A DNA stretch of 6,177 bases from Flemingiibacterium sp045534235 (lineage in GTDB: Bacteria; Bacillota; Clostridia; Oscillospirales; CAG-272), in contig JAZSJI010000205.1 of assembly GCA_045534235.1 (NCBI GenBank), positions 1 to 6,177 on the forward strand. The letters are read 5' to 3'. A program made the position numbers and the translations under genes. Under the pieces are notes generated by a model. It did no database searches, was not told where the DNA came from, and saw only the letters and a list, made by a program, of their open reading frames with translations. Shown here in pieces: positions 5,583 to 6,177 of this stretch (position 1 is the stretch's first letter; every line of letters begins with the position of its first letter).

Positions 5583-6071
5583 ATGGACCGCGTATCAAAG
5601 CATAACTATTACCTTGATATAGCAGAAACCGTTGCATCTCGCGCGACTTGTCTTCGCAAGAAGTACGGCGCGATCATCGTCAAGAACGACGTTATCGTTT
5701 CCACGGGCTACAATGGCGCTCCGAGAGGCCGCAAAAACTGTACGGATCTCGGCTTCTGTATGCGCGACAAATTAAATATTCCGCGAGGTGAGCGCTACGA
5801 GATGTGCCGCTCGGTTCATGCCGAAGCCAACGCCATCATAAGTGCAAAGCGCGACGAAATGATAGACGCCACGCTTTATCTTGTGGGCAAGCACTATGCC
5901 ACAGGCGAGCTTGTGGAAAATGCAATGTGTTGCGCTATGTGCAAAAGGCAGATCATAAATGCAGGCATAGAAAAGGTTATAATAAGAAACACTCATGATG
6001 AATACACAGTGACCCAAGTGGCAGAGTCCATAGAAAATGAAGAATCTCTCGATGGTGTGTATGGTTATTAA
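5583..6071 (+). CDS. dCMP deaminase family protein (ComEB-like zinc deaminase)
   Basis: It is predicted to convert dCMP to dUMP, the precursor of dTMP, in the cytoplasm, using a zinc-activated water. The core signature is H79-A-E81-A-N with E81 as the proton shuttle, and C117-A-M-C120 as the remaining zinc ligands. The substrate-side motif GYNGAPRG (42-49) is typical of dCMP deaminases rather than cytidine or tRNA-adenosine deaminases. The usual PCxxC Pro is Cys116 here. Further cysteines at 23, 53, 59 and 75 may form a second, structural zinc site: phage T4 dCMP deaminase, as I recall it, uses Cys19 and Cys49, with the same 30-residue spacing as C23/C53. The length of 162 aa is near the family norm. 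It lies 24 nt after galU and 15 nt before the transporter gene, so it is in their operon. comEB is a B. subtilis name for the ortholog family; no competence genes are seen here. Confidence 0.9.
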   Translation: MDRVSKHNYYLDIAETVASRATCLRKKYGAIIVKNDVIVSTGYNGAPRGRKNCTDLGFCMRDKLNIPRGERYEMCRSVHAEANAIISAKRDEMIDATLYLVGKHYATGELVENAMCCAMCKRQIINAGIEKVIIRNTHDEYTVTQVAESIENEESLDGVYGY

Positions 6072-6086
6072 CGAGGGAGCATAGCG

Positions 6087-6177
6087 ATGAATTCTAAATT
6101 CACAAGATTGCGCCTTGCATGCTACACATCGGGCATATCGATGTCGGTTGTGTCAAGTCTTTCGCCCATATTGTTTC
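6087..6177 (+). CDS. N-terminal end of a probable MFS-type membrane transporter (partial, runs off the window)
   Basis: Thirty complete codons are visible. The start ATG is well placed: GAGGGAG (6073-6079) is 7 nt upstream and an in-frame stop (6069-6071) blocks any longer reading. The peptide begins with a short basic stretch (MNSKFTRLRLACY) followed by an uncharged segment rich in Ser, Val, Leu and Ile (ISMSVVSSLSPILF), as in the first membrane helix of major facilitator transporters from Clostridia, where an LxPLLF-like ending is common (recognition from memory). The substrate cannot be told. It follows the deaminase stop by 15 nt and is probably in the galU operon. Confidence 0.65.
   Translation, partial: MNSKFTRLRLACYTSGISMSVVSSLSPILF

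Noticed and set aside
1..6177. Defence island, CRISPR, prophage or transposon
   Set aside because: No spaced repeat arrays, transposase, integrase, phage genes or terminal inverted repeats; all genes fit housekeeping or envelope roles and lie on one strand with normal spacing.

Overview
This window looks like ordinary chromosome from a Clostridia-class Firmicute, probably an uncultured anaerobe of the Oscillospirales/Christensenellales type. That placement is an inference from gene content and signals. Genes are packed on one strand with purine-rich GAGG/GGAG ribosome binding sites. Promoters have near-consensus TATAAT boxes. The nuclease/ATPase pair is of the Bacillus YhaO/YhaN type, and there is a PF06541-type small membrane protein of the kind seen in Firmicutes. 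Base composition looks moderate, near 50% GC by eye. No mobile element, CRISPR array, tRNA or rRNA was seen.

Layout, all on the + strand: (1) 3-509 is the C-terminal end of a very acidic, probably exported protein, closed by a strong intrinsic terminator (541-572). (2) A promoter (647-675) starts a unit made of an SbcD/YhaO-like nuclease (706-1833), an SbcC/YhaN-like ATPase with a membrane hairpin (1842-4001) and a four-helix membrane protein (4077-4499). This unit ends in a terminator whose stem begins inside the last codons (4484-4514). (3) A second promoter (4596-4624) drives galU (4686-5558), a dCMP deaminase (5583-6071) and the first 30 codons of an MFS-like transporter (6087 to the edge).

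Working together: the SbcD-like and SbcC-like proteins should form a DNA end-processing complex. Their genes are 8 nt apart and the ribosome binding site of the second overlaps the stop codon of the first, so translation is probably coupled. The ATPase has no CxxC zinc hook and instead has two hydrophobic helices midway through its coiled coil, so the complex may sit at the membrane. The third operon supplies UDP-glucose and dUMP, plus a transporter of unknown substrate. These look like a co-transcribed housekeeping set rather than one pathway.

I did not find a convincing undescribed system. The points most worth a second look are the membrane hairpin and atypical switch residue of the ATPase, the hairpin around the ribosome binding site at 4042-4076, the tandemly duplicated -10 element at 667-688, and the altered PCxxC motif of the deaminase.
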